A stretch of DNA of 49,471 bases. Origin: Desulfobacteraceae bacterium (lineage in GTDB: Bacteria; Desulfobacterota; Desulfobacteria; Desulfobacterales; RPRI01). Where the stretch lies: assembly GCA_011391695.1 (NCBI GenBank), contig JAABQB010000021.1:1-49471 (forward strand), written 5' to 3'. The notes beneath the pieces were generated by a model. It was given only the letters and a program-made list of their open reading frames with translations, was not told the DNA's origin and searched no databases. A program made the translations under genes and the position numbers. Shown one piece after another: positions 33,708 to 41,097 of this stretch (positions are counted from its first letter, which is position 1; every line of letters begins with the position of its first letter).

Positions 33708-35030
33708 ATGGAAATGAAAGATACCAAAATGATTGTTCATCCCTCATTCTTGGAAGCGTTTAAGTTTTGGCTGAAACTTGGTTTTATCAGTTTCGGAGGT
33801 CCTGCGGGGCAAATTGCCATCATGCATCAGGAAGTGGTAGAAAAAAAGAAATGGATAAGCAATGACCGTTTCTTGAACGCTCTCAACTATTGCATGCTGT
33901 TACCCGGTCCGGAAGCCCAACAACTTACAGTTTACATCGGATGGCTGCTTCATAAAATTCCCGGAGGAATTGTGGCAGGCTCTTTGTTTGTAATTCCTTC
34001 CATGTTTATTTTATTTGCGCTGAGTTATATTTATGCAGCATTCGGAAATGTATTTCTGGTGGAATCTTTTTTTAACGGTTTAAAAGCCTCAGTCATGGCT
34101 GTCGTTTTTGCGGCAGTTATAAAAATTGGAAAAAAATCACTGAAAAATTCCGTGCTCGCCTGTATTGCCGCATTGTCTTTTATAGCTATTTTTTTTCTGA
34201 AAATCCCCTTTCCAATCATTATTATTGTTGCAGGAATTATGGGCATTTTAGGACATTTCATATTCCCGGATAAATTTAAATCATCGAAATCGAAAAATCT
34301 TAAAGGACTTGAGGATGAAGGCTATGTTGTTATTTGTGAAAATACGGATGAATGTCATATCAATCCTTCTTCAGGAAAAAGCATAGGTATTCTGATTTCA
34401 TTTATAGTGTTGTGGATAATTCCTGTCGGTATTTTATACAGCATATCAGATTTTAAAATATTTTTTACAGAGGCGTTGTTTTTTACAAAAGCAGCATTTC
34501 TGACATTCGGCGGCGCATATTCGGTGCTGGCATATATTGCTCAAGTGACAGTTGAACAGTATTCCTGGCTTACAAGACCTCAGATGATGGATGGACTCGG
34601 ACTTGCCGAAACAACACCGGGTCCGCTGATTATGGTGTTGCAGTTCGTAGGGTTTATGGCAGGTTGGAATTATCATGGAAATTTAAGTCCTGTTTTCAGT
34701 GCCTTGATTGGCTCGCTTACAGCAACATATTTCACATTTCTTCCATGCTTCATGTTTATTTTCTTAGGAGCGCCCTACATAGAAAAATTCCGTGATAATC
34801 AGAAGCTCTCTTCGGTGTTATCCGGCATTACCGCTGCTGTTGTCGGTGTTGTTCTGAATTTGGCGGTTTGGTTCGGTATGTATGTGATGTTTCCGCAGAA
34901 AGGCATAATCAACTGGTTTGCAATCATATTAGGGATAATATCATTTGTAGCTATGCAATGGCTGAAAATCGGAATGATTCCGGTCATTGCAGTTTCCGGA
35001 GCAGCCGGAATAGTCTGGAACTTATTTTGA
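33708..35030 (+). CDS. chrA: Chromate transporter ChrA (CHR family, cassette gene)
   Basis: The 440-residue protein consists of two homologous CHR domains. The first has LGFISFGGPAGQIAIMHQEV and NALNYCMLLPGPEAQQL, the second has AAFLTFGGAYSVLAYI and DGLGLAETTPGPLIMVLQFVG. Both contain the FGG and PGP motifs of the family, which exports chromate in exchange for or by analogy to sulfate. In a sulfate-reducing background a role in sulfate-like oxyanion export is also possible. No close ribosome binding site is evident. It sits between core site GTTAAGC and a candidate attC at 35084. Confidence 0.92.
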   Translation: MEMKDTKMIVHPSFLEAFKFWLKLGFISFGGPAGQIAIMHQEVVEKKKWISNDRFLNALNYCMLLPGPEAQQLTVYIGWLLHKIPGGIVAGSLFVIPSMFILFALSYIYAAFGNVFLVESFFNGLKASVMAVVFAAVIKIGKKSLKNSVLACIAALSFIAIFFLKIPFPIIIIVAGIMGILGHFIFPDKFKSSKSKNLKGLEDEGYVVICENTDECHINPSSGKSIGILISFIVLWIIPVGILYSISDFKIFFTEALFFTKAAFLTFGGAYSVLAYIAQVTVEQYSWLTRPQMMDGLGLAETTPGPLIMVLQFVGFMAGWNYHGNLSPVFSALIGSLTATYFTFLPCFMFIFLGAPYIEKFRDNQKLSSVLSGITAAVVGVVLNLAVWFGMYVMFPQKGIINWFAIILGIISFVAMQWLKIGMIPVIAVSGAAGIVWNLF

Positions 35031-35083
35031 AAAGGCATTCGGTCATAGGGAACAAGAAAAATATTATAGAACATGAGAGAACG

Positions 35084-35141
35084 AGCTAACATGGCAATCA
35101 AAACTGATGCGACTATCGGCGTACCGCTTATTTTGTTATTT
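35084..35141 (+). repeat. Candidate attC recombination site 3
   Basis: Bounded by AGCTAAC and GTTATTT, with arms AACATGGCAATCAAAACTGA and CCGCTTATTTTGTT, which resemble known attC left and right arms but pair weakly. Its position directly after chrA supports it. Confidence 0.5.
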
Positions 35142-35255
35142 CAAAAGTGAACAAGCAAAAGATTTCATCCACCGTTCCTGTATGTAGGTGCAAAGTGGCG
35201 GTTTTGACGGTGAAAGCAGGCTGAAATAATTTCAAGAGGTTGATTCCAAGAGCTC

Positions 35256-35347
35256 CTTCCTGTTATCAGTAAAACGTCAACCTCGATGAAAAGGCAGGAC
35301 TTCAAATCGCAATCAACAACTTAATAATATTGACTTTATGATATTTG
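35256..35347 (+). repeat. Repeat Y, copy 3
   Basis: CTTCCTGTTATCAGTAAAAC, GTCAACCTCGATGAAAA and a terminal TTGACTTTATGATATT match the copies at 28198 and 37600. The spacer from 35142 to 35649 contains no gene; a short TGTAGGTGCA at about 35184 recalls repeat X. Confidence 0.55.
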
Positions 35348-35649
35348 AGAGTAAGGTATGAGTCACAACAAGTGATTCTTATGCTGTGTTATCAACCTTA
35401 GTTATCATAGGAGTGGGTAATGTTTAACATCAGCCTCCCCTGTGTTATATACTCTTACTGCTTACAAACCATTCATTTTCTGCAATATTTATGATTATAC
35501 GTATTACGTTTTTCCTGATAATAAGCACATTTTACATATAGTCTTCAGCAATAACTATTTGATTATAAATAACTATTGATATATACGAAAAATTACTCAA
35601 CAATAATATTTGATTTCAACCCGGTAAATTAAAGATTACATATATAATT

Positions 35650-35656
35650 GTTCGCT
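35650..35656 (+). other. Core site GTTCGCT (cassette start)
   Basis: It is the exact reverse complement of AGCGAAC at 36420-36426, the first core of the attC after the methyltransferase gene. It lies 23 bases before that gene. Confidence 0.6.
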
Positions 35657-35678
35657 GGAAAAGACGGAGAAGAATGAT

Positions 35679-36467
35679 ATGCCAGCATTTAATGAAAATG
35701 ACTTGTCGGCCTTGCTTCTGGAAAACACTATTCTCAGATCAGTTGAGCCGGGTATCTACTCTGTTCTCCACGATAATGAATCTGGCAATGAGTATGATAC
35801 TCAGTTCGGTTTTATATACGACTTGGTCGCGTGCAATCCGATCTATAACAAGTTTATTTGGGGGTATTCGGTCAAAATGTTTCCAAAAATTGCGACTGAT
35901 GCACTTCGGTCTGCGCCCCATGGTTATGTTTTGGATCTCGGCTGCGGTTCCCTTGCATTTACAGCAAAGGCATATAGCCAATATGCTGAACGGCCAGTAG
36001 TTTTAGCAGATCAATCGCTGAAAATGCTCAGAATGGCTAAATCAAGGTTAATAAAACAAAACGGCAAGGTGCCGGACAATCTGGTTTTTCTTCATTCAGA
36101 CGCTCTTAATCTCCCATTTCAAGAAAATGCATTCGCAACAATTATTTCCGAGAACCTGCTGCATTGTCTTGATGACACAAGTATCTTATTGAGACAATTG
36201 AGAAACATCATATCAGAGAACGGCAAAATATATTTCACGACACTGGTAAAAAGCAATCGTCTGGCGGACAAATACCTGCAAGCGTTGGCAGACAGCGGAA
36301 AGCTAATTTCTAGAACTGTGGCTGACCACAAAGAAATTTTCAAACAAGTTGGCTTGGTTGCAACATACGAAACAAATGGTAATCTTTTGTCGATCCAGTA
36401 CGAAAAATATCAAATAATCAGCGAACCAGTCGTTCCAGCGGACCCCGCAACTGCGCGGGTCCGTTGA
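35679..36467 (+). CDS. Class I SAM-dependent methyltransferase (cassette gene)
   Basis: The 262-residue protein has the SAM-binding motif VLDLGCGSLAFTAKAY near residue 87, acidic loop VLADQSLKML, and motif LNLPFQENAFATIISENLL, all typical of Methyltransf_11/25 enzymes. The substrate cannot be inferred. GGAGA lies 8 bases before the ATG. The last 15 residues (SEPVVPADPATARVR) are encoded by the attC site, so the natural C-terminus is partly recombination-site sequence. It forms an 825-bp cassette. Confidence 0.88.
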   Translation: MPAFNENDLSALLLENTILRSVEPGIYSVLHDNESGNEYDTQFGFIYDLVACNPIYNKFIWGYSVKMFPKIATDALRSAPHGYVLDLGCGSLAFTAKAYSQYAERPVVLADQSLKMLRMAKSRLIKQNGKVPDNLVFLHSDALNLPFQENAFATIISENLLHCLDDTSILLRQLRNIISENGKIYFTTLVKSNRLADKYLQALADSGKLISRTVADHKEIFKQVGLVATYETNGNLLSIQYEKYQIISEPVVPADPATARVR

Positions 36468-36481
36468 ACTCAACGTTATAC
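36420..36481 (+). repeat. attC recombination site 4
   Basis: Bounded by AGCGAAC and GTTATAC. CCAGCGGACCCCGC pairs with GCGCGGGTCCGTTG around AACT, and the outer arm AACCAGTCGTTCC corresponds to GAACTCAACGTT. Length 62 bp, overlapping the 3' end of the methyltransferase gene. Confidence 0.88.
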
Positions 36482-36504
36482 ACCCCACCATACGAGGAGA
36501 TCAT

Positions 36505-36822
36505 ATGATAGTCAAATCGAATGAGGCACAGAGAAGAAGTTTCCTGGGTGTTGATTTTGTACTGCTCTCGCATGGCACAGAATCAATGGTAACTAAAATG
36601 CTTTATAAGAAAGGAGACAATCCTCCGTTACACAAGCATCCGAATGAGCAGAGCGGGTATGTGATCTCCGGAAAATATAGAATTGTCATTGATAATGTCC
36701 GGCGCGAAATTGGTCCGAGTGATTCATACACTATTCCTCGCAACGTTGAGCATAGCTTTGAAATCATAGAGCCTGGGGAGGTGCTGGACTTCTTCAGTCC
36801 ACCAAGAAAGGATTATCTATAG
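36505..36822 (+). CDS. Small cupin-domain protein (cassette gene)
   Basis: The 105-residue protein is a single cupin_2 barrel: PPLHKHPNEQSGYVISGKYR (metal-binding His and Glu pattern) and later IPRNVEHSFEIIEPGEVLDF with the second-motif His. Such proteins bind a metal ion and may act as isomerases, dioxygenases or ligand sensors; no specific role can be given. GAGGAG precedes the ATG. It fills a 428-bp cassette between GTTATAC (36475) and GTATAAC (36824), exact reverse complements. Confidence 0.88.
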   Translation: MIVKSNEAQRRSFLGVDFVLLSHGTESMVTKMLYKKGDNPPLHKHPNEQSGYVISGKYRIVIDNVRREIGPSDSYTIPRNVEHSFEIIEPGEVLDFFSPPRKDYL

Positions 36823-36823
36823 T

Positions 36824-36909
36824 GTATAACAATTCATTCGAGGGGATGCGAACAACTTGCGGTCTACGTAGGTAAGACCGAGCGCGCACCCCTCAATTCG
36901 TCGTTGGGC
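36824..36909 (+). repeat. attC recombination site 5
   Basis: Bounded by GTATAAC and GTTGGGC (perfect consensus). AATTCATTCGAGGGGATGCG pairs with CGCACCCCTCAATTCGTC; the long loop itself contains the inverted GCGGTCTACG/GTAAGACCG. Length 86 bp. Confidence 0.9.
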
Positions 36910-36929
36910 TAATAGAAAGGAGAAGCATG

Positions 36930-37370
36930 ATGTCAACCAGAGCTAATATCGCATCGGAAAAGTTTTTGAGCGGATACAACTGAGCACAGTCGGTTCTTTA
37001 CGCTTTCCGGGAAGAAGGCGACTTGTCAGAGGAAGCGGCCCTGAAGATCGCGTGTGGTTTGGGCGCAGGGATGGCACGAAAAGAGGAAGTCTGCGGTGCA
37101 GTAACAGGAGGCATCCTTGTCTTGGGAATGCGGCATGGCAGGGGTAGCAAAGACGATCGGTCTGCCCAGGAGCGGACCTATGCAAAAACGCGAGAGCTCA
37201 TGGACCGTTTTTCTGAGAAGTATGGTACGGTTATTTGTCGTAAATTGCTAAATGGTTGTGAGTTGACGACGGAAGAAGGTCAAAAATACTTCAAGGAGAA
37301 TGATTTGCTTAACAAATTATGTGTGCCGTGTGTTCAAAGCATAGTCATGATTCTTGAGGACAATCTGTAG
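36930..37370 (+). CDS. C_GCAxxG_C_C redox protein with in-frame UGA (probable selenoprotein, cassette gene)
   Basis: Reading through one TGA at 36981-36983 gives a 146-residue protein of the C_GCAxxG_C_C family. Codon 18 is the TGA in FLSGYN-U-AQSVLYAF, exactly where the family has its first invariant Cys. The other conserved Cys are present: CGAVTGG (Cys55), ICRKLLNGCEL (Cys103, Cys110) and CVPC (Cys130, Cys133). Some family members are, as I recall, annotated as selenoproteins. A hairpin suitable as bacterial SECIS follows the TGA. AAAGGAG lies 7 bases before the ATG. Alternatively TGA is a nonsense mutation and a shorter protein starts near 37023, but that would lack a key residue. It is a 522-bp cassette bounded by GTTGGGC and GCCCAAC. 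Confidence 0.82.
36984..37022 (+). promoter_or_regulatory. Candidate bacterial SECIS element
   Basis: GTCG (36989-36992) pairs with CGAC (37019-37022) and TTCTT (36994-36998) with AAGAA (37012-37016), leaving a 13-base apical region that starts 16 bases after the UGA. This spacing fits known bacterial SECIS hairpins. CTTTCC/GGGAAG in the loop offers a competing pairing. Confidence 0.5.
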
Positions 37371-37374
37371 GTTA

Positions 37375-37431
37375 GCCCAACCTGTTGTTTCACCGGATTC
37401 GCTTCGCTCTCCGGTGAACTTGGCGTTTCTC
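37375..37431 (+). repeat. attC recombination site 6
   Basis: Bounded by GCCCAAC (reverse complement of GTTGGGC at 36903) and GTTTCTC. TTTCACCGGA pairs with TCCGGTGAA around TTCGCTTCGC. The outer core is off-consensus, as at array ends. Length 57 bp. Confidence 0.83.
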
Positions 37432-37480
37432 TCTTTCAATCCATAATCCTCAATCCTGACAACTGCTCACCACTGAACAG

Positions 37481-37550
37481 TTGTAGGTGCACAACCGCTC
37501 GGATATATTGAGATTTAAATTAGATCAGCCCTATTGATAACTGGTTGTAA
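37481..37550 (+). repeat. Repeat X, copy 2
   Basis: TTGTAGGTGCACAACCGCTC, GGATATATTGA, CAGCCCTATTGATAA and CTGGTTGTAA match the copy at 32444-32512. It follows attC site 6 by 50 bases, the same distance as copy 1 follows attC site 2. Confidence 0.7.
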
Positions 37551-37599
37551 GATAGAAATGCAGGACATCTGATTTTTTACTTCGGATGGGTCAGCATGT

Positions 37600-37692
37600 C
37601 TTCCTGTTATCCACAAAACGTCACCCTCAGCGAAAATGCTGAATTTCAAGCGATTATCAATGATGTCATTTCCTTGATAAGTGTGATATAAT
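37600..37692 (+). repeat. Repeat Y, copy 4
   Basis: CTTCCTGTTATCCACAAAAC, GTCACCCTCAGCGAAAATGC and TTCAAGCGATTATCAA match the copies at 28198 and 35256. A further GTTAGGT (GTTRRRY) follows at 37712. Confidence 0.55.
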
Positions 37693-37728
37693 CATTCAGC
37701 TCTGTGAGGGGGTTAGGTCAAAGGATTC

Positions 37729-37905
37729 ATGTTTGAACCGAAACATCGAGCGCATTCCACGTTGCTTGCGGCGGGGTTAGCGTGCGAATTAAAAAATGGG
37801 GATACTACCCCAGCGGCGGAATCGGATTCCCAATTTGATTCACTAATGCCCCTTGCGGAGGGAACAGCCGGCGAGATTGTCATACGAATAGGAAGAATGA
37901 TCTAA
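37729..37905 (+). CDS. Small open frame of 58 codons, uncertain
   Basis: The frame begins [20 protein letters not shown] and ends [17 protein letters not shown]. The last part recalls the start of FeoA domains, but the match is short and may be accidental. No good ribosome binding site is seen. It starts 17 bases after a GTTAGGT core-like site and could be a remnant of another cassette gene. G+C is higher than in the spacer before it. Confidence 0.3.
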   Translation: MFEPKHRAHSTLLAAGLACELKNGDTTPAAESDSQFDSLMPLAEGTAGEIVIRIGRMI

Positions 37906-37945
37906 AATAACCAACACTAACACAAGAAGAAAAGGAAAATACATT

Positions 37946-39592
37946 ATGTTTTGTTTTCAATGTCAAGAAACAGCCAAGAATCAAGGATGTACCGTTAAGG
38001 GTGTCTGCGGCAAACCCGGAGAAACGGCAGATCTCCAGGATCTCCTCATTTACGTATGCAAGGGCATTTCGGTCTATGGGGAAAAATTGAGGGAAAAGGG
38101 CATTGTGGACAAGCAGGCCACCCGTTTCGTGTGCGAGGCCCTTTTTGTCACCATTACCAATGCGGCCTGGGACGATGATGTGATTATTGAGAAGATCAAG
38201 GAAGGCCTCAAGGTTCGGGACGCTGTCAAAGAAAAGGTCGGTTCTGCCCTATCCGACGCATTGCCGGATTGCGCCATCTGGACGCCGAAGGACAAGACGG
38301 ACATCGTGGCCAAGGCCACGTCCGATGAAATTCACATCACGGCCGCCAAACATGAGGACGTGCGCTCCCTCAGGGAGTTGCTCATCATCGGCGTCAAGGG
38401 GATTGCCGCCTATGCCGATCATGCCGCGGTTCTCGGTCATGAAAAGGATGAGATCTACGGCTTTATCATGGAGGCTCTGGCATCTACCACCAAGGACCTT
38501 TCGGTGGACAACATGATCGCCCTGGTCATGAAGGCGGGAGAGATGTCTGTGAGCACCATGGCCCTTCTGGATACGGCCAATACGAAGGCCTATGGCAATC
38601 CCGAAATTACGGAAGTCAACCTCGGGGTCCGAAACAATCCCGGAATCTTGATCTCCGGCCACGACTTGAAAGACATGGAAGAACTGCTCAGGCAGACCGA
38701 AGGAACGGGCGTGGATGTCTATACCCACGGCGAGATGCTGCCGGCGAACTACTATCCTGCATTCAAGAAATATAGCCATTTAGTGGGCAATTATGGTGGG
38801 TCCTGGTGGCATCAGAACCAGGAATTCGAATCATTCAACGGCCCCATCATCTTGACCACCAACTGCCTGATTCCCGTAAAGAAAGAAAATAATTATTTAA
38901 ACAGGCTGTTTACCACCGGGGTGGTCAGTTATCCCGGCGCCAAACACATTGTAAACCGTACCGAAGGCGGGACAAAGGATTTTTCTCCATTGGTTGCGTT
39001 AGCGAAAACATGCAAGTCGCCGGAAGGGATCGAGACCGGCAAAATCGTAGGTGGATTTGCCCATAACCAAGTCCTGGCCCTGGCCGACAAGGTGATTGCG
39101 GCCGTGAAGTCCGGTGCCATTAAGCGTTTCGTGGTGATGGCTGGGTGCGATGGACGGCAGAAGTCACGCAGCTATTTCACCGAGGTGGCCAATAATTTAC
39201 CCAAAGATACGGTGATCCTCACAGCCGGCTGCGCCAAGTATCGGTATAACAAGTTGGCCCTAGGCGACATCGGCGGCATTCCCCGCGTGCTGGATGCTGG
39301 TCAGTGCAACGATTCGTACTCCCTGGCGGTGATTGCCCTGAAGCTTAAGGAGGCCTTCGGACTCAAAGACATCAATGATCTACCCATCTCCTACGACATT
39401 GCCTGGTATGAGCAAAAGGCGGTCGCCGTGCTGCTGGCCTTGCTGTTTCTCGGTGTGAAAGGCATTCGCCTCGGGCCAACCCTGCCGGCTTTTCTGTCTC
39501 CAGCTGTGGCCAAAGTCCTTGTGGATAAATTCGCCATCAAACCCATCGGAACTGTACAGGATGACATTGCGGCAATGATGAAGGGAGAATAG
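37946..39592 (+). CDS. hcp: Hybrid cluster protein (hydroxylamine/NO reductase)
   Basis: This 548-residue cytoplasmic protein starts [20 protein letters not shown] with Cys3, Cys6, Cys15 and Cys21 binding the N-terminal cubane cluster (class typical of anaerobes). Ligands of the hybrid Fe-S-O cluster are visible in [25 protein letters not shown] and [12 protein letters not shown]. Hcp reduces NO or hydroxylamine and protects against nitrosative stress; high-affinity NO reduction to N2O is the favoured role. It opens a block of stress genes with G+C above the upstream region. AAGGAAA precedes the start. Confidence 0.96.
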   Translation: MFCFQCQETAKNQGCTVKGVCGKPGETADLQDLLIYVCKGISVYGEKLREKGIVDKQATRFVCEALFVTITNAAWDDDVIIEKIKEGLKVRDAVKEKVGSALSDALPDCAIWTPKDKTDIVAKATSDEIHITAAKHEDVRSLRELLIIGVKGIAAYADHAAVLGHEKDEIYGFIMEALASTTKDLSVDNMIALVMKAGEMSVSTMALLDTANTKAYGNPEITEVNLGVRNNPGILISGHDLKDMEELLRQTEGTGVDVYTHGEMLPANYYPAFKKYSHLVGNYGGSWWHQNQEFESFNGPIILTTNCLIPVKKENNYLNRLFTTGVVSYPGAKHIVNRTEGGTKDFSPLVALAKTCKSPEGIETGKIVGGFAHNQVLALADKVIAAVKSGAIKRFVVMAGCDGRQKSRSYFTEVANNLPKDTVILTAGCAKYRYNKLALGDIGGIPRVLDAGQCNDSYSLAVIALKLKEAFGLKDINDLPISYDIAWYEQKAVAVLLALLFLGVKGIRLGPTLPAFLSPAVAKVLVDKFAIKPIGTVQDDIAAMMKGE

Positions 39593-39670
39593 CGACCACG
39601 TGATAGTGGTATAGTCCCATCATGGAGAAGTGCATCTTCAGGGTCCAAAACAATGGGAAAGGAAAAGCTT

Positions 39671-40138
39671 ATGATGAGAGATTTCAATGAGCAAGACAAG
39701 CAGAAGAAGAAAATACGCATCCAATTGCCTCAGAATCCGGCCAATCTTCCGAAAGAGACTTTGAGGCAACTGGAAACGGATGTGTCCGCGTCTCTCCATG
39801 ACGGCTATCTGCCCTGCCTGGTCGCTTGGAGGATAGCAAAAGACCTCGATGTCCCTCGAATTGCCATCGGGTCGGTCATGGACAAACTAGGCGCGCGCGT
39901 TACGGACTGCCAAATCGGGTTTTTCAAGGTGGACAAAACCCCGTACCCGGGCAATGCGCCACAGGAACTGTCATCGGAAATCACAACCGGTCTGCGTGAG
40001 CTGGATGCCGCTAGAGACCTGACATGTCCGACGACTTTTGAACTTGCCCGCCGCCTTAAGACTACCCCGATAAAGGTTTCAGAAGCGGCAAATATTCTTG
40101 GGCTAAAAATACGGGACTGCCAACTCGGCTGTTTTTAG
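39671..40138 (+). CDS. Uncharacterised protein with duplicated CQxGxF motif
   Basis: The 155-residue soluble protein has two related halves of about 40 residues: CLVAWRIAKDLDVPRIAIG leading to VTDCQIGFF, and CPTTFELARRLKTTPIKV leading to IRDCQLGCF. Each half looks like a winged-helix unit beginning with Cys and ending in Cys-Gln-x-Gly-x-Phe, so four to five Cys could bind metal or a cluster. I do not know a named family. ATG at 39671 is chosen since AAAGGA lies 7-8 bases upstream. It follows hcp by 78 bases and may be co-transcribed with it. Confidence 0.75.
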   Translation: MMRDFNEQDKQKKKIRIQLPQNPANLPKETLRQLETDVSASLHDGYLPCLVAWRIAKDLDVPRIAIGSVMDKLGARVTDCQIGFFKVDKTPYPGNAPQELSSEITTGLRELDAARDLTCPTTFELARRLKTTPIKVSEAANILGLKIRDCQLGCF

Positions 40139-40173
40139 TGACCTCCCGCACCGCTTTTATGTAGAGGAAGGCA

Positions 40174-40193
40174 GGAAGGCCGAACGGCCTTCC
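40174..40193 (+). terminator. Hairpin after hcp gene pair
   Basis: GGAAGGCCG pairs perfectly with CGGCCTTCC over an AA turn. No T run follows, so termination is uncertain. Confidence 0.45.
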
Positions 40194-40295
40194 CCTATCC
40201 AGGTGTGGGTATCCCGATCCATGTTCAACGGAACATCGTTGTGATTCGGTATCAACGGTTGCAGAAGATCACAACGGACAAGAAAGATCCTTGGG

Positions 40296-40312
40296 GCTGA
40301 TTTAAGTCAAGG
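40296..40312 (+). promoter_or_regulatory. FNR/DNR-like operator, imperfect
   Basis: GCTGATTTAAGTCAAGG is an imperfect version of the perfect palindrome CCTTGACTTAAGTCAAGG at 42416. The TTGA-N6-TCAA layout is that of CRP/FNR-superfamily sites, including NO-responsive DNR/NnrR types. It lies 77 bases before the cupin-monooxygenase gene. Confidence 0.45.
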
Positions 40313-40388
40313 ACAATCAACCTTCAGGATGTCAGGGAAATAGTCAGTCATGACGGGCAAATCTTGCGCCAGGAAAGGAGATGTGAGA

Positions 40389-41048
40389 ATGGAACGGATC
40401 AATCTAAAGGAAAAAGAGGTGTTCAAAAAGGAAGGGCGGGGCATGGCCAACGTGGTCGATGAACCGTATCTGCTCATAAACCAGGTCTGTCTGGAACCGG
40501 GGCAGAATGTGCCGGAGCATCAGGCCAATTCCAATGTGACCCTTCAGGTGGTCTCCGGCGAAGGAACGTTCTTCATCGGCAAGGAAAAGGTCAAAGCCGG
40601 GATGGGAAATCTCCTGCGCGTTCCACTGCATTCCCCCATGAGCATTCAAAATGAATCCCCAAAACGCCTGGTCTTTCTGGTCATCAAGACCCCCCATCCG
40701 GATGCCGCGCAAACAGATTCGTCTGAGGATAAAAACAGGGAAGGACGTTTCGTGAACCTGATCAAATTTCCTGCGTTGAAACCCGGGAAGGAGAAAGAAT
40801 TTCGGGAATGGTTCGGGCGATCCAGCGAGCTTTTCGCCAAACATCCGGGATTCATCTCCCGGACGCTCCTGAAATCGACAGAGGGAACGGAGCAGTATGC
40901 CGCCGTAGTCGAACACGAATCAAAGGAGACCTTCATGGCGATGCACCTGAGCGATGAACGGCAGATGCTCTTCAAGAAGGTGGAAACGCTGATCGATGGA
41001 ATGCCGGAGCCTCACTTCTACGAAGTGTTGACGACCTGGCGCAAATAG
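40389..41048 (+). CDS. Cupin plus antibiotic-biosynthesis-monooxygenase fusion protein
   Basis: The 219-residue protein has an N-terminal cupin_2 domain (about 1-110: LEPGQNVPEHQANSNVTLQV, VVSGEGTFFIGKEKV, PLHSPMSIQNE) and a C-terminal ferredoxin-fold ABM domain (about 120-215: FPALKPGKEKEFREWFGRSS, HPGFISRTLLKS). ABM domains bind heme or act on quinones and aromatic substrates. AAAGGAG lies 8 bases before the ATG at 40389. It precedes the flavodiiron gene by 49 bases and shares its probable promoter, suggesting a role in oxygen or NO defence. The reaction is unknown. Confidence 0.8.
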   Translation: MERINLKEKEVFKKEGRGMANVVDEPYLLINQVCLEPGQNVPEHQANSNVTLQVVSGEGTFFIGKEKVKAGMGNLLRVPLHSPMSIQNESPKRLVFLVIKTPHPDAAQTDSSEDKNREGRFVNLIKFPALKPGKEKEFREWFGRSSELFAKHPGFISRTLLKSTEGTEQYAAVVEHESKETFMAMHLSDERQMLFKKVETLIDGMPEPHFYEVLTTWRK

Positions 41049-41097
41049 CGCGTAGGTTACGATGACGACATCCCTGCAATGAATGGAGGACAAACCG

